Source of the DNA: an uncultured Alphaproteobacteria bacterium
GTDB taxonomy: Bacteria > Pseudomonadota > Alphaproteobacteria > Rhodobacterales > Rhodobacteraceae
Direction: 5' to 3'
DNA: 64,000 nt
Assembly (NCBI GenBank): GCA_902530595.1
Contig: CACAAX010000004.1
Location: forward strand, 1-64,000
Shown here piece by piece: positions 19,076 through 29,728 of this stretch (positions within the stretch are counted from its first letter, which is position 1; every line of letters begins with the position of its first letter). A program made the position numbers and the translations under genes. Below the pieces are notes generated by a model, which did no database searches, had not been told where the DNA came from, and worked only from the letters and a program-made list of their open reading frames with translations.

Positions 19076-22000
19076 ATGAAAAAAATAATAGGCATAATTT
19101 ACAGCTTTACTCTGTTATACCTAAACGTAACAATTCTCTTACTTACTTCACAAATGTCTACTTATGCACAGGAAGGTTCATATTCCAAAATGGCACAAAG
19201 TATCTTAGATAATCAAAATGCTATTAACACGGACGGTGCGTCTGATATTGATGTTTTTAAGTTTTCGGTAAATGACGTTCTAAACTCTTTAGGGGAAACA
19301 GTTGAAAATGCAGGAGGTGAACCAACAATTTTTGGTCGCACAGACTATGGCAGCGAATTTTCCCTTACCAATGACTTAGGCACCTCCTTTAACATAGAAA
19401 TACCAGCATTTGTGATTAATGACTTGGCTGAAAATGATAGTGGTGAGTTTTTTCCTGTAATAAAAAATGGAAATAGTGATACCGAAGATGGAACTTATGT
19501 CAATACTTACACTGATGCTGCTTTGGGCACACAAGTGACCGAATATTTTTATTCTGGAGCACCAAATAAAATTGAAACAATATATGATTACGGAACAACA
19601 GAAATAGAATATTTAAGTGACGGCGGAGTAGACGCAAAAGACCATATTTACGAAGATGGGTCAGTATACAAATCTTTTTTTATTAACGACGAGTTTGATG
19701 TTTTAGCATCCACATATGTTGGCTCAGATGGATATCAATCAAGGTATTTTGTAGATCCAGATAGTAGATACTCCTATTCAACCAACAATAATGTTGATGG
19801 ATCTATTTATACATCTTTTTATGATGGATCAAACGAAAGTTACTCGCAGACGGTAAATGCTGATAACGAAATTATCAGTTCCTATTATTATAACGATAGT
19901 ATCAGTTTAAGTAAGGATACTAATGATGATGGATCGAGCCGAACGACTTTTTCTAATTTAGATAATGATGGTTCAGGTAATTTTAAAACAATTGTCGAAA
20001 ATAGGAACCAAACAAATACCATAACAAATCTACAATATACTGACCAAGATAACAGCATTCCAATTGAATTTACTTTGGATAGCGTAACAGATACAGGAGT
20101 TGTAGTGACTCAAACTTTCAAATCAGACTCTACGGCCCTTAACATAGTAAAAACAAATACAGGGGGTAACATAAAAATTGTGTATGGAGGCGAAGATATT
20201 TTTGAGTATTTAGCCAGCAGCAAGGATAACCTTGTAGATCTGGCTCCAGATGTTATAGCCAACGGAGAAAATGTGATATCCGAAGGCCTAACAACAATTA
20301 ATAATGCAAACAGTGCTAAAAATCCTAATAGTCTCGCTATTGATTACAAAGAATTATACGATACCCAAGATGGGTTGTCAGTATCTCCTGAAATGGGTTT
20401 TGTGAAGCTGAAAAGTGCTGATGGGAACGAATATATAAACCTTTCTAATGGGGACATTGTCGAGTTTTTTGTACGGCCTACAGATACCTATCGTGAAAAG
20501 CATAACAGCGAAGACTTATTTTTCATTGATAGGGCATTCCCAGAAAATCCAGTTGTTGCCGACATAGATGCTGATGCGCCAGAATATAATACGGCCGATA
20601 GCTCGTCTTCCAAAGATGAAAATGCAATCTACGTTGGACCCGGAGAAGAGGCCATTACGTTACCAAGCGGGGAAATCAAGGTTTATGTAACAACCGTTTA
20701 TGTTCAAGCGCCAGCTTCAAGATTCCTACCTTCTCAGATAGTTATGCCTATAGAGGCTGATGGTGATTATAATTATAACGTTGAGCCAGCAACAGCGGAA
20801 TCATTTCCAGACGAAGTGGTTGTTGTAGCAGTACCAGAAGAAGAAGCAGAGATATTGTCCGAAAAAGTTAAAGAAATAAAAAGAAAAAAAGAGGAGCCAA
20901 CTAACCCAAAGCATGACGAAGATGAACCCCCGGCTTTAGACCCAGGAATAGAGGCAATGATAAAGATGAATATTATACTGAATGACGTTCAAAATGGCCC
21001 AAGCAAGTTGGTATCGGAAGCAAAAAAAACGATTCAGAAAGAATTTCCAAATATTTCAGAGCAACTAATAGATTTATTTATAAATACAGCGAATTCTAAC
21101 GAAAAATTCGAATTAATTGAGGATCCAAAAGAGTTTCTAGATAAAGAGTTTGCCAAAATAAGTAATCCAACAGAATTAAATTTATTGCTGAGCTCGAATT
21201 TAACGCAGGATGACTTAATAAAAGTCTATAACCTTATCTTGTATAAATTCTCCACAGATTTAACTGAATTAGGTTTTGAAACATTAGGAAATCAGGAAAT
21301 TGATTTTAAGACAAACGTAAAAGATGCTGAGCAAATAATGGAGCAAGTTCAATTACAAGAAGATATAATGGCGATTGTGTCTCTACTTGGACCTAATGCG
21401 GGCAATCAAAGCTTGTCAAATCTTCTAATTGAGCCCGAAGAAGTAGGTCCCAATTCTTCAAACACTTTGTTTGGGTCCAGCGAAAGTCAAAAAGTACTAG
21501 ATCGAATTAAGCGCTTTTCAGAGGTAATCACTTTTATGAATAGTCCGTCTACAATTTCCACTGAAAGCGATCAAGCCCTCGATAATGCTCTTCCCGTAGT
21601 CGAAGTAAATGTCGGTATAGGCGAAAGTATAGCCAAAGCGTTGGAAGAAAAACTTTTGGAAGAGAAGCAACTTAACAGGAGTTTTCAGCCAAGATCTCTA
21701 AGCTCTCGACTTGAAAAGTTTGATTTTGAGTTGCCGCCACAAGAGCAAAGTTCGGAACCGAGAGCCTCAACCCCAATACTAGCAGATGCTCCTATTATTT
21801 CCGAAGAAGAGCTTCAAATAGTAGCTGAAACAACTGAGGCTACTAATAATATTTTAGATGAAACCATTGACAAAATGCTAAACGAGCTTGGAAATGAACC
21901 ACTTGATAACACCTCTATACAAATCGCGTCGGTCTCTAACGATATAGATGCATCGAATGAAGAAACTACAGATACAACGGAGAATTTAGTACTTAACGAT

Positions 22001-22078
22001 GCCCTATCTTCAGCTCAAAGATTGAAGGCAATAGAGGACATTAGAGCTATATTCCAAATTCTAGGAATTGGTTCTTAA
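19076..22078 (+). CDS. Large secreted/periplasmic acidic protein, unknown function (1000 aa)
   Basis: N-terminal signal peptide; Tyr/Ser/Asp-rich beta-like segments then acidic C-terminal helical region; no recognised family. Confidence 0.75.
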   Translation: MKKIIGIIYSFTLLYLNVTILLLTSQMSTYAQEGSYSKMAQSILDNQNAINTDGASDIDVFKFSVNDVLNSLGETVENAGGEPTIFGRTDYGSEFSLTNDLGTSFNIEIPAFVINDLAENDSGEFFPVIKNGNSDTEDGTYVNTYTDAALGTQVTEYFYSGAPNKIETIYDYGTTEIEYLSDGGVDAKDHIYEDGSVYKSFFINDEFDVLASTYVGSDGYQSRYFVDPDSRYSYSTNNNVDGSIYTSFYDGSNESYSQTVNADNEIISSYYYNDSISLSKDTNDDGSSRTTFSNLDNDGSGNFKTIVENRNQTNTITNLQYTDQDNSIPIEFTLDSVTDTGVVVTQTFKSDSTALNIVKTNTGGNIKIVYGGEDIFEYLASSKDNLVDLAPDVIANGENVISEGLTTINNANSAKNPNSLAIDYKELYDTQDGLSVSPEMGFVKLKSADGNEYINLSNGDIVEFFVRPTDTYREKHNSEDLFFIDRAFPENPVVADIDADAPEYNTADSSSSKDENAIYVGPGEEAITLPSGEIKVYVTTVYVQAPASRFLPSQIVMPIEADGDYNYNVEPATAESFPDEVVVVAVPEEEAEILSEKVKEIKRKKEEPTNPKHDEDEPPALDPGIEAMIKMNIILNDVQNGPSKLVSEAKKTIQKEFPNISEQLIDLFINTANSNEKFELIEDPKEFLDKEFAKISNPTELNLLLSSNLTQDDLIKVYNLILYKFSTDLTELGFETLGNQEIDFKTNVKDAEQIMEQVQLQEDIMAIVSLLGPNAGNQSLSNLLIEPEEVGPNSSNTLFGSSESQKVLDRIKRFSEVITFMNSPSTISTESDQALDNALPVVEVNVGIGESIAKALEEKLLEEKQLNRSFQPRSLSSRLEKFDFELPPQEQSSEPRASTPILADAPIISEEELQIVAETTEATNNILDETIDKMLNELGNEPLDNTSIQIASVSNDIDASNEETTDTTENLVLNDALSSAQRLKAIEDIRAIFQILGIGS

Positions 22079-23988
22079 ATAGCCTCCCAAGGGTAAATAA
22101 ACCTGTCTAAGGTTTTTCCTATCTCCTTTGTGTCATTTGACCCATTTTTTGCAATCAAAGCCATAAGGCCTTTTTGTGGATGATCAATTACTTCCGCTAC
22201 TTCCGACGAAATACCTGCTTTTGCTAAAGCGCTATCAAAACACCTCTTTATAGCTCTTTTTCGAAGCTCCGGTTTAAAGACTTTTCCTATAGGAGTCTTA
22301 GGCATCTCTTCGACTATATCAACGTTCTTTGGAATGGCTGCTTTTTCACCTATATTATTTTTAGCATGTTCTAATAAATCTGAAACTTCTAAATGTTCTC
22401 CTTTTACTAATTCAATATAAGCACAAGGCACTTCCCCTAGCCTGGCGTCAGGTTGACCAACCACTCCTACCATTGCTACAGCTGGATGAGAGGCTATTGC
22501 TTCTTCCGCCAATGCCGGATCAATGTTATGACCACCCCTAATGATTAAATCTTTTGCCCGACCTGTAATATAAAGATAACCATCTTTATCAAGATATCCC
22601 AGATCACCTGTTCTAAGAAAGTCAGTTTCGAAGAAAAGATCTTTATTCTTCTTAGTATCAGTGTAGGTTTGACCGGGAATGACACCAGGATTAGCGACAC
22701 AAACCTCTCCGATTTCGTCAACCTTACATGTTTTTATCTTTTTTAGATCAGAACCCTCTTTGGCAATTTTTACTTTAGTGTAAGGAAAAGGAATTCCTAC
22801 TGATCCTATTTTTCTTATACCACCATCAACGGGGTTTCCTGACACCAAGCAAGTGGCTTCAGTCATTCCATAACCCTCTATAATCTTAATTCCAGTGGAG
22901 GCTTCAAACTTCTTAAATAAGTCTTGTGGTAAGGGGGCAGATCCGCATAAAGCATATTTTAATGATGAAACATCAGCATTTATCGGCCTTTGCATTAGCT
23001 CAGCTGCTGCAGTTGGAACGATTGTAATAAAAGACGCTTTCCATTTTTCTACCAGAGACCAAAAGTTGTCGAATACACCTTCACCACGATAACCTTGAGG
23101 CGTTACAAAAATAATGTGTGCTCCTGATGCTACGCATGCCATAACATTGGGATATGCGGCAAAAACGTGGAACATGGGTAGCGGACATAGAACTGATTCT
23201 TTCTCACTCCATGAAGTCAATGCTCGGTTCATTGACCATCCTTGATAGAGCATACCGGTGAATGAATGCTGTGCTAGTTTTGGGGTACCAGTTGTACCCC
23301 CAGTATGAAACATGGCAGCCGTTCTATCTTCACCGTCATCTTTAAATGTTAATGATGACGATGATTGAGACGCCATCATATCTTCAAATGATAAGGTCGC
23401 AGCATCGTAATTTCCTTTAACCTTTGGTCTTATAAGAGGGGCGATTATACTCTTTGGGAATTTTAAATATCTGACTAAATCAACCTCCACTAAATGTGTA
23501 ACAGTTGGAGCTTTTTTTAAAGCTAGAGCTACCTTCTGAGCAACGTCTGTTTTGGGCAACGATTTTAGGGTTACAACAACTTTTACTTCAGCCAGATTTA
23601 ATATCCCTGCCATTTGGTTAGGTTCAAGCAATGGACTCATTGGAACGACTACTCCTGCAGTTGACCCAGCTAAAAATGTGATAACCGCTTCACTACAGTT
23701 TGGCAGGATGTAGGCGATTTTATCTTTTTTTCCAATTCCGAGTGATTTAAAACCGTTAGCTGCCTGTGTAACTTTCCCCAGTAATTGTCCCCAATTGAGA
23801 GTTTCAGATCCACTTTTTGGACCAGCATCAATTTGAAACGACACAGCTGGGCTACCTGAATATTTTATTGCAGTTCTGGAAAGCATAGAGTAGACACTCT
23901 TTGCTTCAAACCTTTTTTCAAAGGGCATTTCTGCTGCTATTTTGTCAGCATTCTCTGTTGAATCCCATTTTAACATTATTCCCCCCAT
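22075..23988 (-). CDS. Acyl-CoA synthetase (AMP-dependent ligase)
   Basis: 'MFHTGGTTGTPKLAQHS', 'GYGMTEATCLVSGNP', 'LRTGDLGYLDKDGYLYITGRAKDLIIRGGHNIDP'. Confidence 0.93.
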   Translation of the reverse strand: MGGIMLKWDSTENADKIAAEMPFEKRFEAKSVYSMLSRTAIKYSGSPAVSFQIDAGPKSGSETLNWGQLLGKVTQAANGFKSLGIGKKDKIAYILPNCSEAVITFLAGSTAGVVVPMSPLLEPNQMAGILNLAEVKVVVTLKSLPKTDVAQKVALALKKAPTVTHLVEVDLVRYLKFPKSIIAPLIRPKVKGNYDAATLSFEDMMASQSSSSLTFKDDGEDRTAAMFHTGGTTGTPKLAQHSFTGMLYQGWSMNRALTSWSEKESVLCPLPMFHVFAAYPNVMACVASGAHIIFVTPQGYRGEGVFDNFWSLVEKWKASFITIVPTAAAELMQRPINADVSSLKYALCGSAPLPQDLFKKFEASTGIKIIEGYGMTEATCLVSGNPVDGGIRKIGSVGIPFPYTKVKIAKEGSDLKKIKTCKVDEIGEVCVANPGVIPGQTYTDTKKNKDLFFETDFLRTGDLGYLDKDGYLYITGRAKDLIIRGGHNIDPALAEEAIASHPAVAMVGVVGQPDARLGEVPCAYIELVKGEHLEVSDLLEHAKNNIGEKAAIPKNVDIVEEMPKTPIGKVFKPELRKRAIKRCFDSALAKAGISSEVAEVIDHPQKGLMALIAKNGSNDTKEIGKTLDRFIYPWEAI

Positions 23989-24045
23989 GATTTTCTAAAG
24001 AACTTTCCGTTCAAAGCATATTACTTTAAAAAAAAAGTTCAAGCA

Positions 24046-25821
24046 TTACAAGAATTGCAGCTCTGCCAATTTTTTATACTTTTTATTTGTTCTCATCAAT
24101 TCTCTATGGGAGCCCTCATTCTTTATCTTTCCTTTCTCAAGAAAAATAATTCTATCAGCGTTTTTTACCGTTGAGAGGCGGTGAGCAATCACTATTATAG
24201 TCTTATTACCAGAAACATTATCAATTGCTGTCTTTATTGCATTTTCTGATATCGCATCCAAAGAAGATGTTGCTTCATCAAGAAGAAGAATGGGAGAGTC
24301 TCTTAATATCGCTCGTGCAATGGCTATTCTTTGTTTTTGACCTACCGAAATCAATAGTCCTCTCTCGCCCAAAAGGGTATCGTATCCCTTTGGCAAGTTT
24401 TTTATAAATTCTTCGGCACACGCTAGCTTTGCAGCCTTTTCAACTTCTTCTAATGAAGCATCAACCCTTCCTATACGAATGTTATCTGCCACTGATTTAG
24501 AAAAAATAACAGGCTCCTGAGGAACATAGGCTATATGCTTCCTCAAATACGATTTTGGAACCTTATCAATAGGGTAAGTATCGAACAAAATTGAGCCTTT
24601 ATCAGTGTCATATAGCCTTTGTATTAGTTGAAAGAATGTTGTCTTTCCCGCCCCTGACAGACCTACAAGAGCAACTCTTTCATTTTTAAGAATAGTGAGT
24701 TTGTCAATGTCCAGAGCAAGAGTTTCTTTTCTCATTGGGTAAGAAAATTTAACTTTGTTAAAGCTAATAGATCCATTTATTGGAGTTTTCATTGGAATTG
24801 GATTAAGGGGCTCTTCTACCGGATCTAGTGTATTTAAAATTTCTCCTATTCTATCCAAGGCACCTAGAAATTTATTGATCTCTCCATAGGTTTCCGTTAT
24901 CGCTCCAACACTCACTCCCACAACCAAAGAGTAAAGACAGAATTGAAGTAATCCACCAACAGATAAGCTACCAGTCTCAACGTCCTTGAGGCCTGCCCAA
25001 ACAACAAAAGAAATAGCTAAAAAAACCAAAATAATAACTAGAAAAATCATAATTGATCTCGCAAAAACACGGGTTTTCGATTTGAGATAACTATCCTCAA
25101 TTAATTTGTCATATTCTTTTACTGCATGATCATTATAACTGTTTGTTTGGATTGTTGTTGCAGCGAAAATGTATTCAGATGCTAGACCTGCGCTGTCAGC
25201 CAATTTATCCTGTGTTTGACGGGATAGCTTTCGTAAAAATCTTCCAAAATACAGTAGAGGAAAAACTATTAGTGGGATAATAAGAAGAGAAAATGAAGCT
25301 AATTTTATAGATGTTGAGAACATTAGTACTATTCCCCCCAAGAAAAGTAATGTATTTCTGATAGCAAGAGATAGAGTGGATCCAGCAACGCTTTGCACAA
25401 GAGTTGTATCTGCATTTATTCTGGACACTAAATCACCCGTCAAATTTTTCTCAAAAAAATTTGGGCTTAAATTTATTATCTTATCGAATAACTCCCGTCT
25501 TAGATCAGACACTAATCGTTCCCCAAGTAATGTCACTAAATAAAAACGAATAGCCGTCCCCAAAGCTGCTACCGCTACCAAGGCACAACTTATAAAAAGA
25601 TATTTTTGACCTGTTTCGACATTGAATGTATATCCGTCGACAATATAACGTACCATTATAGGAAGTGATAACGTTATAAGAACTGTAGTAAGAAGAAATA
25701 CAAGAGCCCCCATTGCCCAAAATAAGTGTGGCATAAAAATCAATTTAAAAAGATACTTTAACTGACCGCCTTTTGGATTTTGAAAATTTCTGTTTTTGTT
25801 ATTCACTGTATTTGATCTCAT
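24046..25821 (-). CDS. ABC transporter, fused permease/ATPase (MsbA-like exporter)
   Basis: N-terminal six-TM domain, 'VGLSGAGKTTFFQLIQRLYD', 'ISVGQKQRIAIARAILRDSPILLLDEATSSLD'. Confidence 0.92.
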   Translation of the reverse strand: MRSNTVNNKNRNFQNPKGGQLKYLFKLIFMPHLFWAMGALVFLLTTVLITLSLPIMVRYIVDGYTFNVETGQKYLFISCALVAVAALGTAIRFYLVTLLGERLVSDLRRELFDKIINLSPNFFEKNLTGDLVSRINADTTLVQSVAGSTLSLAIRNTLLFLGGIVLMFSTSIKLASFSLLIIPLIVFPLLYFGRFLRKLSRQTQDKLADSAGLASEYIFAATTIQTNSYNDHAVKEYDKLIEDSYLKSKTRVFARSIMIFLVIILVFLAISFVVWAGLKDVETGSLSVGGLLQFCLYSLVVGVSVGAITETYGEINKFLGALDRIGEILNTLDPVEEPLNPIPMKTPINGSISFNKVKFSYPMRKETLALDIDKLTILKNERVALVGLSGAGKTTFFQLIQRLYDTDKGSILFDTYPIDKVPKSYLRKHIAYVPQEPVIFSKSVADNIRIGRVDASLEEVEKAAKLACAEEFIKNLPKGYDTLLGERGLLISVGQKQRIAIARAILRDSPILLLDEATSSLDAISENAIKTAIDNVSGNKTIIVIAHRLSTVKNADRIIFLEKGKIKNEGSHRELMRTNKKYKKLAELQFL

Positions 25822-26014
25822 TTCTTCAAAAAATTATGCAAGGTTTAGTTTCGTCTAGTTTATGACTGAGGGATTTCCGTACGAGAAAGATATTGTAGGG
25901 ATGAAACTTCGATGTACCTAATGATAAATAGTGAAATATTTGTTAAATCCAAGATATTCTCAATTAACAAAGCTGATTTTAATTGAACCGGATTAAAACT
26001 CATGGTTTGCTTGA

Positions 26015-27178
26015 GTGATTATGAAAGATAAACCAATCCACAACATAGATTTCTATAATTTTAAACACAATCCGTATCCTGACCTAAAAGAAATGCGTTC
26101 TTCTAACCCTATTTGTTATGTCCCCCAAGTTAAAGCAACCATGATTTGTGATAGAGATTCAATTTACGAGTGTGAAAAGAATACAGATGTATTTTCTTCC
26201 GTTCAGCCTCAAGGACTTATGACAATTTTAATGGGACAAAATATGATGCGAAAAGATGGTAAAGATCATTTTGAAGAAAGAAAAACCATATTTAAGACAA
26301 TCTCTCCAAAAACATCGAGAGACCATTGGAAAAGTAAGTTTGAGACCATTGCTGATAACACAATAAATAAAATTAGGGCCATTAAATCGGGGGATCTGTT
26401 GACATTATATGCTAGGGAGTTATCGGCTGAATGTCTTAAATTAGTAACTGGCCTGACCAACATGACGGCAACTGAAATGGATAGAGTAAGCCAGGGTATG
26501 ATTGATGGATGTTCAAATTATACCGGAGATAGCCATGTTGAGCAGTATTGTAATAATTGCACAGAAAGCATAGACGCACACATAAATGAAATAATAGGAA
26601 AAGTGAACATAAATACTGACTTTTCATTAATTAGTACGATGCTGAAAGGTAACCTCAGTGCAGATCAGATTAGTGCCAATATAAAACTCGCGATTTCTGG
26701 AGGGCAAAATGAACCGCGTGATGCAATAGCAGGATGTATATGGGCAGCTTTAAATTTTGAATTAAAAGAACTTTTGCTTGAAAAGAAAAACTGGGATCAA
26801 CTGTTTAATGAATACTGCCGTTGGATGTCTCCTATAGGAATGTCACCAAGAGAAATTGCGAAAGATTATTCCTATAAGAATATTTCCTTTAAGAAAGGGG
26901 ATAGAGTATTCCTAATGTTTTCTTCGGCCAATAGGGATGAAAAAGTGTTTACTGATGCTGACAAGTTCGACTTAGAAAGAGATTGTTCAAAATCAATACA
27001 TTTTGGTGCAGGACCTCACTATTGCGCAGGCGCATCAATAGCGAGCACTATGATAAGCTTGGTTGCTCTACCAAAATTATTCTCAGAATTACCAAAACTT
27101 AGACTGCTTGACAAAGACAAATATAATTTTGATGGCTGGGCTTTTAGAGGTATAACTGCGCTAGAATGTGCGTGGTAA
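26015..27178 (+). CDS. Cytochrome P450
   Basis: 'SIHFGAGPHYCAGASIASTMI' heme loop; 'YCRWMSPIGMSPREIAKDYSYKNISFKKGDRVFLMFSSANRDEKVF'. Confidence 0.92.
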   Translation: MIMKDKPIHNIDFYNFKHNPYPDLKEMRSSNPICYVPQVKATMICDRDSIYECEKNTDVFSSVQPQGLMTILMGQNMMRKDGKDHFEERKTIFKTISPKTSRDHWKSKFETIADNTINKIRAIKSGDLLTLYARELSAECLKLVTGLTNMTATEMDRVSQGMIDGCSNYTGDSHVEQYCNNCTESIDAHINEIIGKVNINTDFSLISTMLKGNLSADQISANIKLAISGGQNEPRDAIAGCIWAALNFELKELLLEKKNWDQLFNEYCRWMSPIGMSPREIAKDYSYKNISFKKGDRVFLMFSSANRDEKVFTDADKFDLERDCSKSIHFGAGPHYCAGASIASTMISLVALPKLFSELPKLRLLDKDKYNFDGWAFRGITALECAW

Positions 27179-28076
27179 AAGTTTGAACAAAGAAATTGTA
27201 CCTTCAAAAGACTCTTATTTTCTGGGTGCGCTTTTTTTATTTCTGGAAATCGTCGTGGGCACTTCGATTGTTGCAATTATAAAATACTATTCGAGCGAAG
27301 TGTCTTTAGGTGTTGTACTAATGTTTAGATATTTATTCTGCTTACCTATATTATTGATTATAGGTCTAAAGATTGGCGGTACAAATTACTTTAAAATAAA
27401 AAATAAAAAAGTAATGTCCCTCCGTAGTGTTGCTGGTTTATTAGGATTATCTTTTTGGTATCTATCAGTAATTCATTTAAATATAAGCAAAGCATTGGCT
27501 TTATCACAAGTAATGCCAATTTTTATTTGTATTCTTTCAATTGTGTTTCTTGGCGAAAAAGTGGGCATCTTTAGATGGTCTGCAATACTTTTGGGCTTGT
27601 CAGGTGCTGTAATAATTATTAATCCAGACGCTGAAGGTTGGTATAGTGTAGGTCTTCTCTATATTTTTCTTGGCACCCTTTTTGCCTCAATCATGTTTGT
27701 TACACTAAGAAGGCTAGGTATGACTGAAAATCCAGTTGCTACAGCATTTTGGTATAACCTGTTTGGTTCAATCGTATTCAGTGTTTATTGTATATCAGCT
27801 CTTACACTCAATAGTATCCCGCTCGAGATATGGACCATTCTGATTGTTATTGGAGTGATGGCAAGCGGACAGCAAATATTTATGGCGCTAAGCCATACTT
27901 ATGCGTCAGCTTCCTCTCTTGCACCCATACATTATACAACGATTCCAATAGGGGTATTTATTGGCTTATTAGTATTTGATGAAAAAATCGATTTGAACTT
28001 TTTGATTGGTACTTTTTTTATCGTTGGATCTACTCTATTTATTCTCTTTAGAGAAAGGAAAAAATCTTCTAGTTAG
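27168..28076 (+). CDS. EamA/DMT family transporter
   Basis: ten hydrophobic segments with EamA internal repeat. Confidence 0.88.
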   Translation: MRGKSLNKEIVPSKDSYFLGALFLFLEIVVGTSIVAIIKYYSSEVSLGVVLMFRYLFCLPILLIIGLKIGGTNYFKIKNKKVMSLRSVAGLLGLSFWYLSVIHLNISKALALSQVMPIFICILSIVFLGEKVGIFRWSAILLGLSGAVIIINPDAEGWYSVGLLYIFLGTLFASIMFVTLRRLGMTENPVATAFWYNLFGSIVFSVYCISALTLNSIPLEIWTILIVIGVMASGQQIFMALSHTYASASSLAPIHYTTIPIGVFIGLLVFDEKIDLNFLIGTFFIVGSTLFILFRERKKSSS

Positions 28077-28917
28077 AAGACCTGTCTTTAGTCCAATCAT
28101 AAGTCCCGTTATCTCTCTCTTTGACCGCTTTTTTCCATCCATATTCTTCTGACATTTTTTTAAAATTTAATCCTTCAGGAGAATGCCTAGATATACCGTC
28201 GAAAATTGTGGCAAATTTTTGACTATTGAGCAACCCAGATGACTCAATAGCCTGATTTATCAAAATCTTTTGCATAGCAAGTTGGTTAAGGGGAACGGTA
28301 GTCATGCGCATCGCAAAACTATCAACTTCATTGTCAAGTGTTTCCTTTGAAGCGGCCTTCAATACTAAACCAAGTTTTTCTGCCTCTAAACCAGAGATTT
28401 TATCTCCGGTAAATAGCATTCTCTTCGCCTTTTCTGGACCGAGGCGATACATCCAAAATGCAGTGGTTGGAGTACCCCAAACTCGAGTTGGCATATAGCC
28501 TATTTTGGCATCATTCTCCATAAAAATAAAATCGCTACAAAGTGCGATATCGCTTCCTCCTGCTAAAGCTCCTATTCCATGAATTTTACATATCACGGGC
28601 TTCAGGCAATTAAATAATGACATAAAGTGTTCGTTATTTTGCCACATAAACCTATAATCTTTTATAGGGTCCCAAGGCATTTTTTGTGTTAAGGGGTTGC
28701 ATTTATCATTTGCAAAAGCGGTTAGATCATACCCTGCGCAGAAAGCATCTCCCCTACCAGAAAGTACAATCACGTGAACGTCATCATTATCATCAACTTC
28801 CTTGACGGCTCTAGATAAAAGACTAGGAATTTCCATATCTATTGCATTTAGTACCTCAGGCCTGTTCAGATAGATACGAGCTATCTTGCCATCTATTTCC
28901 AGTTCAACTTTGCTCAA
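28069..28917 (-). CDS. Enoyl-CoA hydratase/isomerase family protein
   Basis: 'RIYLNRPEVLNAIDMEI', 'VIVLSGRGDAFCAGYDL', 'KIHGIGALAGGSDIALCSDF'. Confidence 0.92.
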   Translation of the reverse strand: MSKVELEIDGKIARIYLNRPEVLNAIDMEIPSLLSRAVKEVDDNDDVHVIVLSGRGDAFCAGYDLTAFANDKCNPLTQKMPWDPIKDYRFMWQNNEHFMSLFNCLKPVICKIHGIGALAGGSDIALCSDFIFMENDAKIGYMPTRVWGTPTTAFWMYRLGPEKAKRMLFTGDKISGLEAEKLGLVLKAASKETLDNEVDSFAMRMTTVPLNQLAMQKILINQAIESSGLLNSQKFATIFDGISRHSPEGLNFKKMSEEYGWKKAVKERDNGTYDWTKDRSSN

Positions 28918-28938
28918 TTATTTACCATAGTACAGTTC

Positions 28939-29012
28939 TGGAGCGGGTGATGGGAATCGAACCCACGTATTCAGCTTGGAAGGCTGCTGCTCTACCATTG
29001 AGCTACACCCGC
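28939..29012 (-). tRNA. tRNA-Gly(TCC)
   Basis: GCGGGTGTAGCTCAATGGTAGAGCAGCAGCCTTCCAAGCTGAATACGTGGGTTCGATTCCCATCACCCGCTCCA. Confidence 0.97.
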
Positions 29013-29017
29013 GTTAC

Positions 29018-29701
29018 TTAAAATCTATACATGATACCAGCGTAGGTTGTATTCCCTTTGAGAACAACTGCAGTCCCAGCGGCATTTTTCGTTTCTGTTG
29101 ATTTATAGCCAAGGTTAAAACCTAAAGTCGATGTTAGATCGTATACAAACCTTGCATCCATTGTTGTAGCTTTTTGTTTTCTGTCCTCTGTCTTATAGCT
29201 AAGGATTAAACTACTGCCTCGTGTAACACCAAGATTTATCTTAGTCCCGTAAGTGTAGAACTTGCCATAATTGTTAATATCACTACCAGCAAACACATTA
29301 ATTCCCAAAGTAGGAGTATTAATATTGTAAGAGAAGCCTAGGGACGTGTCAGTTTCCTGAACTGTTGCAAGTTTAATCTGTGAGCCCATAAAATGCACAC
29401 CAACGTTTGGATAAACGTTATATGTAATAGAACCTTCACTGTTACTTAGCACTTGATCGTCGAACTTACCGTCACTCATGCTCAAACTATACGTTATAGA
29501 AGGTGATAATTGGCCATCCAGATTCAAAACTCCTCCATCACCAGTATACTTTGTGCCAGAAATGTCATAATTAAATGAACCGTAGGATAATCCCGCACTA
29601 ATATTAGCTTGGCCAAAAACCGTAGTCGCGCTTAGTAAAAGTGCAAGTAAAGTAACTAAAGGGTTTGATTTTCTCATAATGGACTCCTCAACTTTATTCA
29701 C
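29018..29701 (-). CDS. Outer-membrane beta-barrel protein (TorF/porin-like)
   Basis: signal peptide 'LVTLLALLLSATTVFGQ', alternating beta strands, C-terminal '...YAGIMYRF'. Confidence 0.75.
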   Translation of the reverse strand: MNKVEESIMRKSNPLVTLLALLLSATTVFGQANISAGLSYGSFNYDISGTKYTGDGGVLNLDGQLSPSITYSLSMSDGKFDDQVLSNSEGSITYNVYPNVGVHFMGSQIKLATVQETDTSLGFSYNINTPTLGINVFAGSDINNYGKFYTYGTKINLGVTRGSSLILSYKTEDRKQKATTMDARFVYDLTSTLGFNLGYKSTETKNAAGTAVVLKGNTTYAGIMYRF

Positions 29702-29728
29702 AATACATATTAAAATTACCGTGTAACA

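Noticed and set aside
24046-25821. Idea that the ABC exporter, P450 and acyl-CoA synthetase form a natural-product cluster
   Set aside because: No PKS, NRPS or terpene core genes nearby, and the genes are not co-directional; likely ordinary metabolism.
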